From assembly GCA_035559795.1 (NCBI GenBank), contig DATMAR010000009.1, positions 1-64,000 of the forward strand: 64,000 nt of DNA, read 5' to 3'. The stretch comes from Fimbriimonadales bacterium. Its GTDB lineage: Bacteria > Armatimonadota > Fimbriimonadia > Fimbriimonadales > ATM1. How positions within the stretch are numbered: position 1 is the first letter of the stretch; each line of letters starts with the position of its first letter. The position numbers and the translations under genes were made by a program. A model generated the notes under the pieces. That model saw only the letters and a list, made by a program, of their open reading frames with translations. It made no database searches and was not told where the DNA came from. This document shows, piece by piece, positions 1-8,683 of this stretch.

Positions 1-1632
1 GGCGATGCGTGTCCACGTTATTCGTGCGCGAATCTCTCTATCCGAAGATTGAATGAATCTTTCTATATTCGAAGTGATGACCGCATCGGTAACTTTATCG
101 TTAGCACCTGCAGTTCCGCTCGAAACGGCTTCCCAGTTTTGAGTTTGATAATTCCAAAGTTCGATTTTTTCACCCATCGTGCCCGTGACGTGCGTTTCGA
201 GGATGAAATGGAGTTCTTTGAGAGTTTTCGTGGTAGAGGGGGGAGCCTTGGATTCGAGTTCGATTTGTCCCGCAATCACGTTTCCTCTTTCGGCGCGTCC
301 GCTGATGTTCATGAAGTCGTTATCGCTTTCATTGAGTTGAAATATGCCGCCGGATTTTAGGCTCCCTTCGATGATAGAAAAGGCTTTTGCAAGAACTTTG
401 TCGTTATACGGTCGAATACGATATACATTTCCGAAACCAAGGCTCACCACATAGAGATAACCATCCTCGGCAATCACGAAGTCCGATACGCCCCCCCAAC
501 TTGAACCGACACGCGATTCGTTCCTTTCGGAAAGGGTGTCTGCGACCTTATCTGCCAACCCACCACTGAGAACGAAACCATCCCGATTCGAATTCATCGT
601 GAAGAGATAGATATTTCCGTTGTTGATATCCGCTACGAAAACATTATTCTTTTCTGGCGACCAGAATTTATGCGAAGCGAGAACTTCGATGCTCGTGACT
701 CCGATAGGCTGTAGCCATGAAAAGACAGGGTCTTGATAAAAAGCGCCGGGAAGATAGGTGAGTTGTCCTGCATCGTAACTCGTGTTTCCATTTTCGGAAT
801 ACGTAGCGTTGCGGGAATCGGGGCCCATGATTTTCAGCCACCCAGAGTTTGCTCCCGAAGCGAACCAATTCACCTCATCGTAAACATTGGGTCCGTTTTC
901 CGTTGCCCAAAGTCGCCCGGTGAGAGGGTCGAAAGTCATTCCGTAACCGTTACGAAAACCGTAAGCGAAAATGGCTTGCAATCTCGGGTCGCTCTGTGAG
1001 AAGAAGGGGTTGTCGGACGGAATCGTGCCATCGGGATTCAAGCGATAAATTGCACCGACACCTGCGATTGCACTCGTGCTGGTGTTTTGTTCGATGCGCG
1101 GATTCGTGAAACGTCCACGATTGAGATCTCCCGTCATAACATAAAGTTTTCCATCAGGTCCGAACTTGATGATTCCTCCATCGTGATTAGGACCGTTGTT
1201 TTGTGTCGCATCGAAAGGAAAAACGATAATCGTTTTATCGAAAGTCAGAGTCGAACCGTTCCAAATGAATCTCTCGACACGATTGTCTTCCCACGTTCCA
1301 CCGTCAACGACGGCTTTCGAATAATACAGATAGACCCCCCCATTCGTCGCGAAATTCGGGTCGAGGCATATTCCGAGCAATCCGCGTTCGCTGCTATTCG
1401 AAACCGCTAAATCTATTGCGTTCCCTTGGAACACATAATTCTTGTAATGTTTTACTCTGCCTGTGTTTTTTTCGCAGATAAGAAACTCATCTGGTCCTAT
1501 GTTCGCCATTACTGTGGGCACGCTCAATCCGGTGATGACTGTATCGTAGAAGTACGATGTGAGCGTTAGGGTTTGAGCATAAAGCGAAGGACTAACCAAC
1601 GAAAGCACGAAAATCAGGGCGAAACGTCTCAT
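1..1632 (-). CDS. Secreted glucose/sorbosone dehydrogenase-like beta-propeller (3' end cut by window)
   Basis: Reading frame open from ATG at 1632 to the window edge, 544 codons visible. A signal peptide (about residues 1-20, ending near SLYAQ) follows a good AAAGGAGGGAAACG ribosome site. Family signatures of PQQ-dependent sugar dehydrogenases appear in order: ERGLLGICLDPNF, NHDGGIIKFGPDGKLY, GAIYRLNPDGTIP and GFRNGYGMTFDPLTGRLW followed by ENGP and DEVN. Members oxidise aldose sugars in the periplasm using PQQ, though many homologues have no proven substrate. After the propeller comes a separate beta-rich module (LWNYQTQNWEAV, then SNIERFIQSSDREIRARITW) that closely matches the C-terminus of the FG-GAP protein at 28261-29844. 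This module may be a surface or sorting domain. The true C-terminus lies outside the window. No PQQ synthesis genes are seen here. Confidence 0.8.
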   Translation of the reverse strand, partial: MRRFALIFVLSLVSPSLYAQTLTLTSYFYDTVITGLSVPTVMANIGPDEFLICEKNTGRVKHYKNYVFQGNAIDLAVSNSSERGLLGICLDPNFATNGGVYLYYSKAVVDGGTWEDNRVERFIWNGSTLTFDKTIIVFPFDATQNNGPNHDGGIIKFGPDGKLYVMTGDLNRGRFTNPRIEQNTSTSAIAGVGAIYRLNPDGTIPSDNPFFSQSDPRLQAIFAYGFRNGYGMTFDPLTGRLWATENGPNVYDEVNWFASGANSGWLKIMGPDSRNATYSENGNTSYDAGQLTYLPGAFYQDPVFSWLQPIGVTSIEVLASHKFWSPEKNNVFVADINNGNIYLFTMNSNRDGFVLSGGLADKVADTLSERNESRVGSSWGGVSDFVIAEDGYLYVVSLGFGNVYRIRPYNDKVLAKAFSIIEGSLKSGGIFQLNESDNDFMNISGRAERGNVIAGQIELESKAPPSTTKTLKELHFILETHVTGTMGEKIELWNYQTQNWEAVSSGTAGANDKVTDAVITSNIERFIQSSDREIRARITWTRIA

Positions 1633-1663
1633 CGTTTCCCTCCTTTAGTAAAAAAATATATAG

Positions 1664-1685
1664 GCTCCAGATAAAGCACTGGAGC
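1664..1685 (-). terminator. Rho-independent terminator of the metalloprotease gene
   Basis: A 7-bp perfect stem (GCTCCAG/CTGGAGC) with an 8-base loop. On the minus strand it is followed by CTATATATTTTTTT. It lies about 90 bases downstream of the metalloprotease stop and just upstream of the sugar-dehydrogenase start. Confidence 0.65.
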
Positions 1686-1773
1686 AAAAGTCTACTTATA
1701 TGACGAGATTTCGGAAGGATACGTTCCTAAAGGGGTGGTTTCGGATAGAGAAACGGAAGAACCGATACGGGTT

Positions 1774-2526
1774 TTAGGGTTCCACAAAACGGAAGACTGT
1801 AGGTACTTTCCTCTGGGTGGTTCGTGGAATAGAAGAGAGGAACGAGTCGACATGGGCTTGAAACTCTTCCATCGCGTTTGTCTCTTTGAAACCGACCTTC
1901 ACCTTGCTGCTATGAATGGGAATCCCTCCCATCATGGGAGTTATGCCCTCTCTCAGCCCTAAAAGGTGCCCCAATTCGTGTTGGATTGTGTGACGAATCT
2001 GACTCTCATCCATCAGCGAACCGCTCGGACGGCGGTTGGTGATGCGAATTTCTGCCGAAAGTTCCATTTGCATACCTAACGAGTTCTTCCACACTCGGCG
2101 GTTCCAGAAAATCGAACCCGCGATGTTGCGGCCCATTCCGTAATCGTAAAAGCAAATCACGATGTTCGAGCTTTCGCCTGGTAAAGACTCTCTAAATCGA
2201 GTCACATTTTGGGCTTCGTTCCAATCTTCGAGAGCGGTGCGAGCCCAATTTTTGAGTTCTTCCTCCCTCGCGGGATCTACCCCTGTGAAAGAGAATTCGA
2301 CCCGCAATGTTTCGGGCACGGAGGCGAGACGGGCATGGATTTCAGCTTCTTTTGCCCTTCCCTGCGCGAGAGCCTCATAGGCTCGGGTCAAGTGCATGAC
2401 GAGAGCGGGCTCGATACATTCTAAAATTTCTTTCGAGAGAGAACGAGTGGGAGGATTCGAGGGGAAGGATGGAAGAAAGAGAAAGCAAAAAAGCGAAAAA
2501 GCAAAGCACCGTAAAAGCGTATACAT
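1774..2526 (-). CDS. Matrixin-like secreted zinc metalloprotease
   Basis: 250 residues. An N-terminal hydrophobic stretch (about 1-20) looks like a signal peptide. The start is supported by AAGGAGG eight bases upstream of the ATG. Zinc-protease motif HELGHLLGLRE lies at about residues 188-198, followed by a Met-turn candidate (MMGG) about five residues later. This spacing is typical of metzincins such as matrixins, which cleave proteins outside the cytoplasm. The third zinc ligand position, normally His or Asp, is Glu here if the alignment is right. Part of the domain between residues 75 and 185 resembles matrixin strands (IVICFYDYG, GSIFWNRR), which I read only by eye. Monocistronic by appearance, with a terminator downstream. 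Substrate unknown. Confidence 0.7.
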   Translation of the reverse strand: MYTLLRCFAFSLFCFLFLPSFPSNPPTRSLSKEILECIEPALVMHLTRAYEALAQGRAKEAEIHARLASVPETLRVEFSFTGVDPAREEELKNWARTALEDWNEAQNVTRFRESLPGESSNIVICFYDYGMGRNIAGSIFWNRRVWKNSLGMQMELSAEIRITNRRPSGSLMDESQIRHTIQHELGHLLGLREGITPMMGGIPIHSSKVKVGFKETNAMEEFQAHVDSFLSSIPRTTQRKVPTVFRFVEP

Positions 2527-2713
2527 CCCGGTTCCTCCTTAAGGCTAAAAATGCCCACTAACTGGGGCTTATAGTTGATTTTCGGAGGTTGGGGGGAGGT
2601 TATAAAGGGTCGAATATGCATTTAGCAAGGCATGGGGGAAAAACCTTGCCTTTTGCTGGGATTAAAGCGCTTTTTGGGGTAAGCGTTTTTTGCTTCAACC
2701 AATAAAAACTACG

Positions 2714-2737
2714 GAGGGCTCACAAACATGAGCCCTC
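2714..2737 (-). terminator. Rho-independent terminator of the PEP-CTERM gene
   Basis: A 9-bp perfect stem (GAGGGCTCA/TGAGCCCTC) with a 6-base loop. On the minus strand CGTAGTTTTTATT follows. It sits 25 bases beyond the stop of the gene at 2762-3322. Confidence 0.8.
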
Positions 2738-2761
2738 TCAATGCAACGGAAAAGAATCTCC

Positions 2762-3322
2762 TTAGGATTTTCTTAACCTACGGGCTAACAAAGCAAGACC
2801 ACAGGAAAATGCGAGAAGGGTTGCAGGTTCAGGAACGAATTCAGCATGAAGTTTTTGGTCGAGAGTTGGGTAGTCAGACCACGAAGCTCCACTCCACCAC
2901 ATTCCGTTTCCTGGAACGACATCAGTACCTGTGAAATGAATACTGTAACCACTGTATCCCTTGAAATCTACAATAGCAGCGTATGTTTTCGAAGGGTCTA
3001 GAGAAACATTCAAGCCAGTGAAAATAACGTCCCCGCCACCTGTGGGCGATACGAAAGGAGCGCTATAGACTATAGTGCCGTTAGGTATACCACCAGATAC
3101 CTCCTCGATACGAAACTCCATTGTTAGCCCACCAGCTGCTGCATCCATCGCGAATTGCCAATGGACTAGAGTGTTGTCTGGAGCAGGAGGGGTGAACTTT
3201 TGGTTTTGGGCAAGCCAACCATTCGTGACATTCCCATCCCAGTAACCGTAGTTATCCCAGACAGTGAAAGCGCTCGCAGAAGATGCGAGAGCGAAAAGAA
3301 TTGCAGAGATTGATCCTCTCAT
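2762..3322 (-). CDS. PEP-CTERM sorting domain protein
   Basis: 186 residues. A signal peptide covers about 1-18 (ends SASAF). The C-terminus has the full PEP-CTERM layout: VPEPATLLAF, a hydrophobic helix, then the basic tail RRLRKS. In bacteria with exosortase this tail is removed and the protein is delivered to the surface or extracellular matrix. The body (about 19-160) is a small beta-rich domain with no family I recognise. The start is backed by AAAGGAG seven bases upstream of ATG. A strong terminator follows. No exosortase gene is present in the window. Function of the mature domain unknown. Confidence 0.8.
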   Translation of the reverse strand: MRGSISAILFALASSASAFTVWDNYGYWDGNVTNGWLAQNQKFTPPAPDNTLVHWQFAMDAAAGGLTMEFRIEEVSGGIPNGTIVYSAPFVSPTGGGDVIFTGLNVSLDPSKTYAAIVDFKGYSGYSIHFTGTDVVPGNGMWWSGASWSDYPTLDQKLHAEFVPEPATLLAFSCGLALLARRLRKS

Positions 3323-3641
3323 TACTTAGCTCCTTTTTGATATACAAAGTCCGCCCTCAAAGAGAGTGGACATATTTCCCAGTAGCATTATATAGCGTTT
3401 TTTTCGTTGTTTATAAAAAATCCTGCCAAAATACAAGAAAATTACCAGTTATATGATTTTTTAATGCCTCAACAGCTCCTATTGTTGAGACTTTTATAGA
3501 CCCCCTCCGTAAGGTTCCCCCTGCTTGCGCACGGGGAACCGATGATAAGTTTCTTTTTTTCAAAATGTTATGAATGGAATCGAATTCCATCCGATTTTTC
3601 TTCGAGCGAAGCACAGAGGGGGAATTGAAGCGGGGACATTT
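3323..3641. other. Intergenic region between PEP-CTERM gene and galT
   Basis: About 320 bases without a convincing gene. It holds one copy of the GGTTCCCC hairpin repeat (3501-3545), a separate 7-bp inverted repeat CTCAACA/TGTTGAG near 3468-3489, and AT-rich sequence near 3390-3420 that may carry the promoter of the PEP-CTERM gene. A 67-codon minus-strand frame crosses it but has no coding character. Confidence 0.6.
3501..3545 (+). repeat. GGTTCCCC hairpin repeat, copy 1
   Basis: Inverted repeat GGTTCCCC (3513-3520) and GGGGAACC (3533-3540) around a 12-base loop, preceded by CCCCCTCCGTAA. The same layout, orientation and flanks occur at 8446-8492 and 21541-21584, always between genes. Confidence 0.75.
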
Positions 3642-4592
3642 TCACTTTTCTCGTAATTGCTTCGCCGTTTCTTCCGGAAGAGTGTCGTTGATAAAAACTC
3701 CGCATCCCGCTTCGCTTCCTGCGAGGTATTTCAATTTATCCGCCGTGCGATAGGGTGGGGTGAATTCGATGATGAAGGTGCTGTACTCCGTTGGATATTG
3801 GAAAAGACTTTTAATGTAAGGCATCGAGAACCCGAACAATTTATCGAGTTTTTGCGTCACGGTTTTAATCGCTTCTGGTAGGGAATCGAGTTGGTTTTCG
3901 TCCATATGCGATAAATCGCAAACTTGTTTTTTCGGAACGATGTGCGTTTCATAAGGATATCGTGCAAAAAAAGGGACGAGTGCAACCCATTCTTCCGACT
4001 GCCAAACGATTCTTCTGCCATCTCGAAGTTCCATTTCCAGCCAATCCTGTGCAAGTGTTTTTCCTGTTTTTTCGAAATGATTTTTTTCTGCGTTCAGACG
4101 AGTTTGAATGACAAACGGAATGAAAGGATAGGCGTAAATTTGTCCATGCGGGTGAGACAAAGTAACTCCGATTTCTCGACCTTTGTTTTCGAAAATGTAA
4201 ACGTATTTCACCTGCGGGCGGTGGATTAAATCTTCGTATCGGTCTTTCCATACTTCGACGAGTTTGCGAATGTGAGCGATGGGCAAATCTGCTAAGGTTG
4301 CGTTGTGGTCACTCGTGTAGCAGACGACTTCGCAGAATCCCTCGCTCGGGAGAACGGGGGTAAGTTCCGTGCCATGAACACTCGGAATTTCGGGGGGGGA
4401 TTCGAGGCTCGGGAATTTATTTTCGAAAACAGCGATTTCGTAATCTTCTTCGGGAATTTCGGTGGCGGGTTTGCCAGGTTTCGTGGGGCATAAAGGACAG
4501 AAATCTTCGGGAGGGAAGAAGGTGCGGTCTTGCCGATGTGTCGCAGTGATAATCCACTCGTTATGGAAAGGATGCCAGCGCAACTCAGACAT
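3642..4592 (-). CDS. galT: Galactose-1-phosphate uridylyltransferase
   Basis: 316 residues. Exchanges UMP between UDP-glucose and galactose-1-phosphate in the Leloir pathway. The active-site signature HPHGQ is at 147-151; the second His is the residue that becomes uridylylated. A zinc-ligand pair CPLC is at 32-35. N-terminal WHPFHNEWIITATHRQ and later FFARYPYETHIVPKK are typical of the family. Length fits the shorter bacterial GalT class. No galK or galE nearby, so the gene stands alone. The related ADP-glucose phosphorylase group shares these motifs and cannot be fully excluded. Confidence 0.88.
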   Translation of the reverse strand: MSELRWHPFHNEWIITATHRQDRTFFPPEDFCPLCPTKPGKPATEIPEEDYEIAVFENKFPSLESPPEIPSVHGTELTPVLPSEGFCEVVCYTSDHNATLADLPIAHIRKLVEVWKDRYEDLIHRPQVKYVYIFENKGREIGVTLSHPHGQIYAYPFIPFVIQTRLNAEKNHFEKTGKTLAQDWLEMELRDGRRIVWQSEEWVALVPFFARYPYETHIVPKKQVCDLSHMDENQLDSLPEAIKTVTQKLDKLFGFSMPYIKSLFQYPTEYSTFIIEFTPPYRTADKLKYLAGSEAGCGVFINDTLPEETAKQLREK

Positions 4593-4677
4593 AAGCGATA
4601 GGATACTCCATTTTAGCCCCCCCTAAGCATCGGCACCGATTTACGAGGAAAACTGAAGGGAACAAATCTAAGGCGTC

Positions 4678-5277
4678 TCAGGGAGTTTTCTTCGGTGGAA
4701 CAAATAGTTCGTGCGTTCGTTCGTATTCGGCGATTTTCACTTCGTGGAGGAGCGTCGTTCCGATGAAGTCGAGTCCTTTCATCAACGCCTCTTTCGTCGT
4801 GGGATGGATATCGAAAGGAATTTTTTCGTTGTCGAAACTCACTGTTTGGTTCGGAAGGTCTATCGTAACTTCTGTTCCGCTCCCTTTTTCAACGAGCCTC
4901 GCGTGGTCTTTTTCCGAGAGTTCGATGAGGAGTAAGCCGTTGTTTACTGCGTTTTGGCGAAAAATGTCGCTGAATCCGGGGGATTTTTCCGTTCTACGCG
5001 CAATCACCGCTCGAAAACCGGCTTGCTGAATCGCCCAAACGGCGTGCTCGCGACTACTGCCACAACCGAAGTTTTCCCCAACAACGAGAATGCTTGCGCC
5101 TTTTGCTTCCGGCGCATCGAGAGGAAAGTTTTCCCCTCGAAGGTCTTTGAAAAGGAGTTCACCGTATCCTGTGCGAGTGACCATGCTCAAAAACCGTGCG
5201 GGGATGATTTGGTCGGTGTCCACGTTGGACTGGTCGAGGACGGCGATTTTGCCTTTGTGAACAGTGAATGGTTCCAT
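4678..5277 (-). CDS. leuD: 3-isopropylmalate dehydratase small subunit
   Basis: 199 residues, the normal LeuD length. With LeuC it isomerises 2-isopropylmalate to 3-isopropylmalate in leucine synthesis. Diagnostic stretches: NVDTDQIIPARFL near 19-31, GENFGCGSSREHAVWAIQ near 67-84, and SDIFRQNAVNNGLL near 104-117. The small subunit carries the swivelling domain that shapes substrate specificity. LeuC is not in the window, so the subunits are encoded apart or the partner lies elsewhere. The C-terminal 25 residues extend slightly past the usual end. Confidence 0.92.
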   Translation of the reverse strand: MEPFTVHKGKIAVLDQSNVDTDQIIPARFLSMVTRTGYGELLFKDLRGENFPLDAPEAKGASILVVGENFGCGSSREHAVWAIQQAGFRAVIARRTEKSPGFSDIFRQNAVNNGLLLIELSEKDHARLVEKGSGTEVTIDLPNQTVSFDNEKIPFDIHPTTKEALMKGLDFIGTTLLHEVKIAEYERTHELFVPPKKTP

Positions 5278-5440
5278 GAATGAACTTGAGGAATTTTACG
5301 CTTTATCTTATCGAAAAGTCCGGAAGATCAAATTCTTGTCCTCGTGAATATACCAGTATGTTTTCGATTTCTCATGTTTTTCCTAATACCCAACAAAGAC
5401 TCCTGCTATAGTGGTTTCGTTTTGGCTAAAGGAGAGATAA

Positions 5441-6388
5441 ATGAAGATATTCATCACCTGCGTAGTTATGGTATGGGCGTCTGTAGCCATCGCCGATGAT
5501 TTGCTCGTCTGCGATCTGTTAGGAGATCAGGTTCTTCGCTACGATGGCACTACAGGAGCGTTTCTCGGTGTGTTCGCTTCAGGCTCGGTAATAGATGGAC
5601 CAGAAGGAATCACCGTAGGACCTGATGGAAACGTGTATATCGCGAGTGAATATTCCGCGAACGTGACGAAATGGAGTCCTTCGGGGACATATTTAGGTGA
5701 ATTCGTTAGCCCCGGAGAAGGGGGATTGTTCGGCGAACAAGACCTCGAATTCGGACCGGATGGAAATCTTTATGTCATGGGACATATCGCCCCTGAGTCG
5801 GATTCTATTTGGAAGTTCGATGGAACTACAGGGACATTTATCGGTATGCACGGTTTAGGAGGAGGACCAGGGCACACGCATGGAATGTCTTGGAGAGCGA
5901 GCGATGGCGATTTATATCAAGGGCAATTGAACGGACCCTATGTTATCAACCATTTCAATGGCGTGACAGGGGGATTAGAAGGTGTTTTCACGACGGCGGA
6001 TGAGTTGGCCATCATGAACGATATGTTGTGGGGACCGGATGACGATTTGTATGTTTCGAATCCTTTGATTGATGGGATGCTCGTTGGTGGAATCATCCGA
6101 TTCGATGGAGCGACAGGTGCTTACATGGGGGTTTTCAGTGACGCAGGCGGCGCGGTGAGCACTTGGGGGATGGCATTCGAAGGCGAGTATCTTTACTATA
6201 CAGCGAGTAACTCCGTTGTGCGCGTTCTTGCTTCAACAGGCGGAGGTGCGAGTTTCTTCGTTTCACCGGGTTCGGGTGGTCTTAGTTCTGCGTCTTCGAT
6301 TGCGTTCGTTGTTCCAGAACCTGCTTCTATACTTGCAATTGCATTAGGACTCGCGTTTTTCAGTGCTCGGCGATGTAACCGGCAGTGA
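5441..6388 (+). CDS. PEP-CTERM beta-propeller protein (NHL/SMP-30-like)
   Basis: 315 residues. A signal peptide covers about 1-18 (ends ASVAIADD). The body is a series of blade-like repeats with the pattern V-LRYDGTTGAFLGVF and GPDGNVYIAS, seen four to five times, typical of six-bladed NHL or SMP-30 propellers. The C-terminus is a PEP-CTERM signal: VVPEPASILAIALG, hydrophobic helix, then RRCNRQ. Start supported by AAAGGAGAG eight bases upstream. Probably exported and surface-anchored by exosortase; ligand or catalytic role unknown. A TATAGT hexamer at 5407-5412 is a possible -10 box. Confidence 0.8.
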   Translation: MKIFITCVVMVWASVAIADDLLVCDLLGDQVLRYDGTTGAFLGVFASGSVIDGPEGITVGPDGNVYIASEYSANVTKWSPSGTYLGEFVSPGEGGLFGEQDLEFGPDGNLYVMGHIAPESDSIWKFDGTTGTFIGMHGLGGGPGHTHGMSWRASDGDLYQGQLNGPYVINHFNGVTGGLEGVFTTADELAIMNDMLWGPDDDLYVSNPLIDGMLVGGIIRFDGATGAYMGVFSDAGGAVSTWGMAFEGEYLYYTASNSVVRVLASTGGGASFFVSPGSGGLSSASSIAFVVPEPASILAIALGLAFFSARRCNRQ

Positions 6389-6445
6389 TTGAGTGGTTAT
6401 CGAAAGAACGAGCGCTTAAATAAAGTGTATGCTTAGGTGATAGAA

Positions 6446-8359
6446 ATGCCTAAGCGGTATTACATCACGACCCCCATTTATTATGTGAACAGCGTTCCGC
6501 ATATCGGGACGGCGCTCACGACGCTCGCGGCGGATATAACAGCGCGTTACCAAGAAATGAGGGGAAAGCAGGTGCATTTCCTCACCGGTACGGACGAAAA
6601 CGCAACCAAAGTGGCAGAAGCGGCGCAGGCGGCGGGAAAAGCGCCTAAAGAATTCGTGGATGAAATCTCACAGGAGTTCGTCAGGATATGGAAAAGGATG
6701 AACATCCGGTACCACGATTTCATTCGCACGACCGAACCGCGTCACACTCGCGTCGTGCAAGAAGTTTTTCGCAGGTTGCTCGAGGGGGGGCATATTTACG
6801 AAGACGAATACAAGGGGTGGTACGACGTGTCTTCGGAAACCTTTTATAAAGAATCGGAATTGGTGGATGGAAAAAGTCCCGAAGGGAATCCTGTGAGGTG
6901 GGTGGAGGAGAAAAATTATTTCTTTCGACTATCCGCATTCGGTGAACGATTGCTGAAACACATCGAGGAGAATCCTAAATTCATTCTTCCCGAAGTGCGG
7001 AGGAACGAGGTTGTCGCATTCATCAAACCAGGGTTGCACGACATCTGCGTGTCGAGGAGGAATACGGGGTGGGGAATACCCGTTCCGGGGGACGAAAGTC
7101 GTGTGATTTATGTCTGGATCGATGCATTGATTAATTACATTTCTGCCATCGGTTGGCCTGATGGTAATTGGCAAGAGTATTGGCCCGCGGATGTCGAGTG
7201 GATGGGGAAGGACATTTTGGTGCGTTTCCACGCGACGATTTGGCCTGCCATGCTTATGGCGCTGGAAATGGAATTGCCGAAAACTTTGGTCGGACATGGA
7301 TGGATGCTCATCGGAGAGGAGAAAATCAGCAAATCGAGAGGCAATGTTATCCCCCCCCTCGAATTGGCAGAGGAAGTTTCTTCGAGAACGGGGGTTTCCG
7401 AGGAATTGGCAGTCGATGTCGTCCGTTATTACATGGCACGCACGATGCCCTTCGAAACGGACTCGAAATTCACGTACGAAGATTTCGATTCCAAATACAA
7501 TTCTGAAATCGTAAACGATTTTTCGAATGGAATCCACCGCGTAACGAGCATGCTCAACAACTTTTGCGATGGAGAGATTCCGGATGCGCCTTTGATAGAA
7601 AAAATCGTGGAGGAAGTGCGTGATGTGTTACGAAGTTATGAAATGGCGATGGAAGAATTCCGCATAGATAACGCGGTGGAATGTATTCGTGCGCTCGCTG
7701 CGCAACTCAATATGGCGATAGACCAGGAAAAGCCATGGGATTTGCGCAAAAACAAAGACCCGCGATTCGGGAGCGTTATGCGCACGCTGGCATGGATGGT
7801 GCGCATGTTGGAAGGATTGTTACGTCCCATTACTCCTTCTTTTTCGGACAGAATTGCCGGGCTATTGGCGTTACCCGCAGTAACGAAATGGGAAGATATC
7901 GGGGGGGCTCATTCGGTTCCCTCGTCGCATAAAATTGCAAAAGCAGAGCCGATCTATCCGCGATTAGAGACTTCTAAACCCTCCTTCGCGAAGAGCGAAA
8001 CAAAAAAAGAAACACAGGAGAAAGCGATGAGCGAAACGATTACATTCGAAGAGTTTTCGAAAGTGAAATTGCAGATTGCACGCGTGTTGGATGCGCATAA
8101 AGTAGAAGGAGCCGATAAGTTGCTGCGATTGGAGTTGGCTGTAGGCGATGAAAAACGTCAAGTCGTCGCTGGAATAGCAAATGAGTATTCTCCCGAAGAT
8201 TTGATTGGAAGACAAGTCGTTTTAGTTGCGAACCTCGAGCCTCGAAAATTGCGAGGAATCGAAAGTCAAGGGATGATTTTAGCGGCGGATGGACCGAACG
8301 GAGAAGCGATTCTTATTCAACCGGATAAAGAAGCGCCTGATGGTGCGCGTGTGCATTAA
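6446..8359 (+). CDS. metG: Methionyl-tRNA synthetase with C-terminal tRNA-binding domain
   Basis: About 637 residues. Charges tRNA-Met with methionine. The class I signatures are the HIGH equivalent PHIGT near residue 20 and the KMSKS equivalent KISKS near 293. The anticodon-binding helical region follows, and a C-terminal EMAP/Trbp111-type domain occupies about 530-637 (FSKVKLQIARVLDAHKVEGADK, then NLEPRKLRGIESQGMILAA). The insertion that usually holds zinc cysteines reads WYDVSSETFY, so the zinc knuckle is lost. I prefer ATG at 6446 because AGGTGA sits five bases before it; an in-frame GTG at 6437 would add three residues. Confidence 0.95.
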   Translation: MPKRYYITTPIYYVNSVPHIGTALTTLAADITARYQEMRGKQVHFLTGTDENATKVAEAAQAAGKAPKEFVDEISQEFVRIWKRMNIRYHDFIRTTEPRHTRVVQEVFRRLLEGGHIYEDEYKGWYDVSSETFYKESELVDGKSPEGNPVRWVEEKNYFFRLSAFGERLLKHIEENPKFILPEVRRNEVVAFIKPGLHDICVSRRNTGWGIPVPGDESRVIYVWIDALINYISAIGWPDGNWQEYWPADVEWMGKDILVRFHATIWPAMLMALEMELPKTLVGHGWMLIGEEKISKSRGNVIPPLELAEEVSSRTGVSEELAVDVVRYYMARTMPFETDSKFTYEDFDSKYNSEIVNDFSNGIHRVTSMLNNFCDGEIPDAPLIEKIVEEVRDVLRSYEMAMEEFRIDNAVECIRALAAQLNMAIDQEKPWDLRKNKDPRFGSVMRTLAWMVRMLEGLLRPITPSFSDRIAGLLALPAVTKWEDIGGAHSVPSSHKIAKAEPIYPRLETSKPSFAKSETKKETQEKAMSETITFEEFSKVKLQIARVLDAHKVEGADKLLRLELAVGDEKRQVVAGIANEYSPEDLIGRQVVLVANLEPRKLRGIESQGMILAADGPNGEAILIQPDKEAPDGARVH

Positions 8360-8683
8360 AAAAATCAGAGTGCTTTCTGGTTTCCTATGGGAAGGGGAAT
8401 TAATAAACCAAGAAACTTTAATCTTTGTGGCAACTATATAGAAAACCCTCCCTTGAAGGTTCCTCCTCTTCGCTTCGCTCGAAGGGGAACCGAATGTTTC
8501 ATAGATTCACCCTTATTTGAAGGGAACGCTGAATTATTTAAAGATTACATTTTTTAAAAAATGCTTTTTTTTGTGCATAAGGATGGGGAAATCAATCACG
8601 ACTGATTATTCGCACCTCACGGCGCTCCTACGATTCATCGCGCCTCACGGTGCTCCTACGATATGTCGCGCCTTACGGAGCTC
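8360..8683. other. Intergenic region between convergent metG and sdhB
   Basis: About 324 bases with no supported gene. It contains one GGTTCCCC hairpin repeat (8446-8492), an A/T-rich stretch near 8530-8580, and an array of three REP-like units (8611-8688). The last unit runs into the sdhB stop codon. Confidence 0.7.
8446..8492 (+). repeat. GGTTCCCC hairpin repeat, copy 2
   Basis: GGTTCC near 8458 and GGGGAACC ending at 8491 flank a loop containing CTTCGCTTCGCTCGAA. It is preceded by CCCTCCCTTGAA, like the other copies. The left arm carries one base change relative to copies 1 and 3. Confidence 0.65.
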
